Part shown: piece after piece, positions 62,574 to 64,000 of the stretch
Layout: every line of letters begins with the position of its first letter
How positions within the stretch are numbered: the first letter of the stretch is position 1
From: Streptomyces sp. NBC_00358
Lineage (GTDB): Bacteria; Actinomycetota; Actinomycetes; Streptomycetales; Streptomycetaceae
Length of the DNA stretch: 64,000 bases
NCBI RefSeq assembly: GCF_036099295.1
Contig: NZ_CP107976.1
Coordinates: 8,122,001-8,186,000 of the forward strand
Direction: 5' to 3'
Translations under genes and position numbers: made by a program
Notes under the pieces: model-generated
Database searches by the model: none
The model's input: only the letters and a program-made list of their open reading frames with translations
Told to the model about the DNA's origin: nothing

Positions 62574-64000
62574 AGCAGGGTCAGGTCGTCCGTGGTCGGC
62601 TCCTCCAGCTTGGCGACCCGGCCCGCGTGCCGCTCCACCATCGCCTCGAACGTCTGCCGGGCAGTGCGGCCGTTGCCGAACGCGGGCCCCTTCGGAATCG
62701 CCGTGAAGTACTTCAGGAGCGCCACGGCCGCGCCCGGACCGAGCCGGTACTCGTGCTCCTCGGCCTGCTGCTCCACGATCCGCAGCAGTTCGCCGGGGAG
62801 GTAGTCGTTGAAGGTGATGGTCCGTGAGAAACGGGACGCCACACCGGGGTTGACCGACAGGAACCGCTCCATCTCGGCGGTGTACCCCGCGACGATCACC
62901 ACCACCGACTCCCGGTGGTCCTCCATCAGCTTCACCAGCGTGTCGATGGCCTCGCGGCCGAAGTCGCGGCCCGAGTCCTCCGGCGACAGCGCGTACGCTT
63001 CGTCGATGAACAGCACGCCACCGCGCGCCCGGTCGAACGCCTCCTGGGTGCGGATCGCGGTCGACCCGATGTGCTCGCCGACCAGGTCCACCCGGGACAC
63101 CTCGACCAGATGCCCCTTCTCCAGCACACCCAGCGAGGCCAGGATCTCGCCGTAGAGCCGGGCGACGGTCGTCTTGCCGGTACCGGGGGAGCCGGTGAAG
63201 ACGAGATGGCGCCTGGCGGACGCCGCCTTGAGGCCCGCCTGCTGCCGGCGCCGGCCCACCTCGATCATGTCGGTGAGGGCGCGCACCTCGCGCTTGACGT
63301 TGTCCAGGCCCACCAGAGTGTCGAGTTCACCGAGGACGATCTTCGATCCGCGGGCCGGCTCCGCGGGCTCCACGGCGGTGACGAGCGGTTCCCGCGCGGT
63401 GCTGCGCTGGCCGGGGATGGCCCCCAGCAGACTCGCGGACGAGGCCGCCGTCTCGACGGCCGACTCGTGCGCCGGGATGCGCAGTCCGGTGCTCTCGTCG
63501 CTCGCGCAGTCCTCCACGACGGGACCTCCGCCGGATGCCGAGCCGCCGTCGGCGAACTCGTAACCTCCGCGCGCGCACCGCTCCGTACGGCATTTGCGCA
63601 GGGTCGCACGGCAGCCGTCGATCACATGGAAGCCGTAGCCCCCGCTGTCCGCCACCCGGCAGTTCAGGAAGCTGCCGCGGCCGTCCGCCGACACGTAGAA
63701 GCCCGCCTCGGCGGGAGAGGTGACCGTGCAGCGCTCGATGGTCGGATCGGCGCCCTTGGTGACGATCACGCCGGTCTGTGTGCCGTCCACGACACAGCCG
63801 GACAGAGTGCCGCCGCTGCCGTGGTCGCGGAACCAGGCACCTGTCGCGGCGTCCCGGATACGGCAGTCGTCGAGCTGCGCGGTGGCACCGTCGCTCACCG
63901 ACACCGCCGTGTTGCGCACCTGCGAGATGTCGCAGTCGACCACGTCCGCGCGCGAACCCCGGTCGAGGACGAACAGCGCGTCCGGCACGTCGTGCACCCG
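62543..64000 (-). CDS. Beta-helix repeat and CbxX-type AAA ATPase, N-terminus outside window
   Basis: The visible part covers 485 codons; the gene continues past position 64000. The first 150 residues are parallel beta-helix repeats (DCDISQVRNTAVSVSDGATA, GCVVDGTQTGVIVTKGADPT). After a linker comes a CbxX/CfxQ AAA domain: VFTGSPGTGKTTVARLYGEI (Walker A), GGVLFIDEAYALSP (Walker B) and SRFSRTITFNDYLPGELLRI. The ATPase is like EccA of type VII secretion, which suggests a membrane or protein-remodelling role, but no other secretion gene is visible. Confidence 0.85.
   Translation of the reverse strand, partial: RVHDVPDALFVLDRGSRADVVDCDISQVRNTAVSVSDGATAQLDDCRIRDAATGAWFRDHGSGGTLSGCVVDGTQTGVIVTKGADPTIERCTVTSPAEAGFYVSADGRGSFLNCRVADSGGYGFHVIDGCRATLRKCRTERCARGGYEFADGGSASGGGPVVEDCASDESTGLRIPAHESAVETAASSASLLGAIPGQRSTAREPLVTAVEPAEPARGSKIVLGELDTLVGLDNVKREVRALTDMIEVGRRRQQAGLKAASARRHLVFTGSPGTGKTTVARLYGEILASLGVLEKGHLVEVSRVDLVGEHIGSTAIRTQEAFDRARGGVLFIDEAYALSPEDSGRDFGREAIDTLVKLMEDHRESVVVIVAGYTAEMERFLSVNPGVASRFSRTITFNDYLPGELLRIVEQQAEEHEYRLGPGAAVALLKYFTAIPKGPAFGNGRTARQTFEAMVERHAGRVAKLEEPTTDDLTLLYSEDLPELP

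Overview
This window looks like a chromosome segment from a Streptomyces-type actinomycete. GC content is very high, GTG and TTG starts are common, and the gene families are typical of that group: a mycothiol-dependent maleylpyruvate isomerase-like protein, an F420/deazaflavin-type reductase, ROK and LacI sugar regulators, NarL-type two-component pairs, a DUF6986 aldolase, a DUF6332-like membrane protein and a SpoIIE-type phosphatase. No rRNA, tRNA, CRISPR array or obvious biosynthetic gene cluster was seen. All assignments come from reading the sequence; no database was searched.

Left flank (1-5.9 kb): the 3' end of etfA, a secreted endonuclease/exonuclease/phosphatase protein, a HpcH-type aldolase, a LacI regulator divergent from a ROK sugar kinase with a palindromic operator at 3949-3960, an 18-bp tandem repeat block and a small secreted protein. 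A truncated start of an AAA/kinase gene (5907) marks the left edge of an accessory region.

Accessory island (about 5.93-26.03 kb): this part is dense in insertion sequences. It holds an IS481 remnant, a broken IS5 element with 21-bp terminal repeats, an intact IS701-like element with 140-bp terminal inverted repeats and a TTAG target duplication, a second, intact IS5 element inserted at the stop codon of a fic gene, and a decayed IS30 sitting next to an IS3 fragment. The cargo is an orphan Mrr-like nuclease, an unknown two-gene pair (one frameshifted), a membrane protein plus an L-idonate-type dehydrogenase, a histidine kinase/response regulator pair facing an MMPL exporter and a SpoIIE-type phosphatase, and a class II Fic protein. 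A near-identical palindrome lies upstream of both the dehydrogenase operon (9702) and the MMPL gene (17674), which suggests a shared regulator. At 26028 an AAA-Nudix gene begins with nearly the same 21 bases as the truncated start at 5907.

Right flank (26-64 kb): ordinary chromosomal genes. These include an M20 dipeptidase, a geranylgeranyl reductase-type flavoprotein, a deazaflavin reductase divergent from a TetR regulator, a two-component system, an MFS transporter, a long-form GAPDH, a FemAB/CelD-like acetyltransferase, and an amino-sugar catabolic cluster (DeoR/AgaR, SIS isomerase, class II aldolase). They continue with a membrane protein and FAD monooxygenase, an rRNA methyltransferase, an AlkB-like oxygenase, a ROK repressor, a phosphotriesterase-DUF4865-TetR group, a SHOCT-ABC-FtsX operon, an anti-sigma-type ATPase, a Cds1-like PLP enzyme, a second DeoR regulator, a large membrane hydrolase and a beta-helix/AAA protein cut by the window end.

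The most striking unlabelled structure is an array of about ten short palindromes repeated on a 19-bp pitch (31205-31384) between the deazaflavin reductase and the TetR gene. It looks like a multi-site operator.
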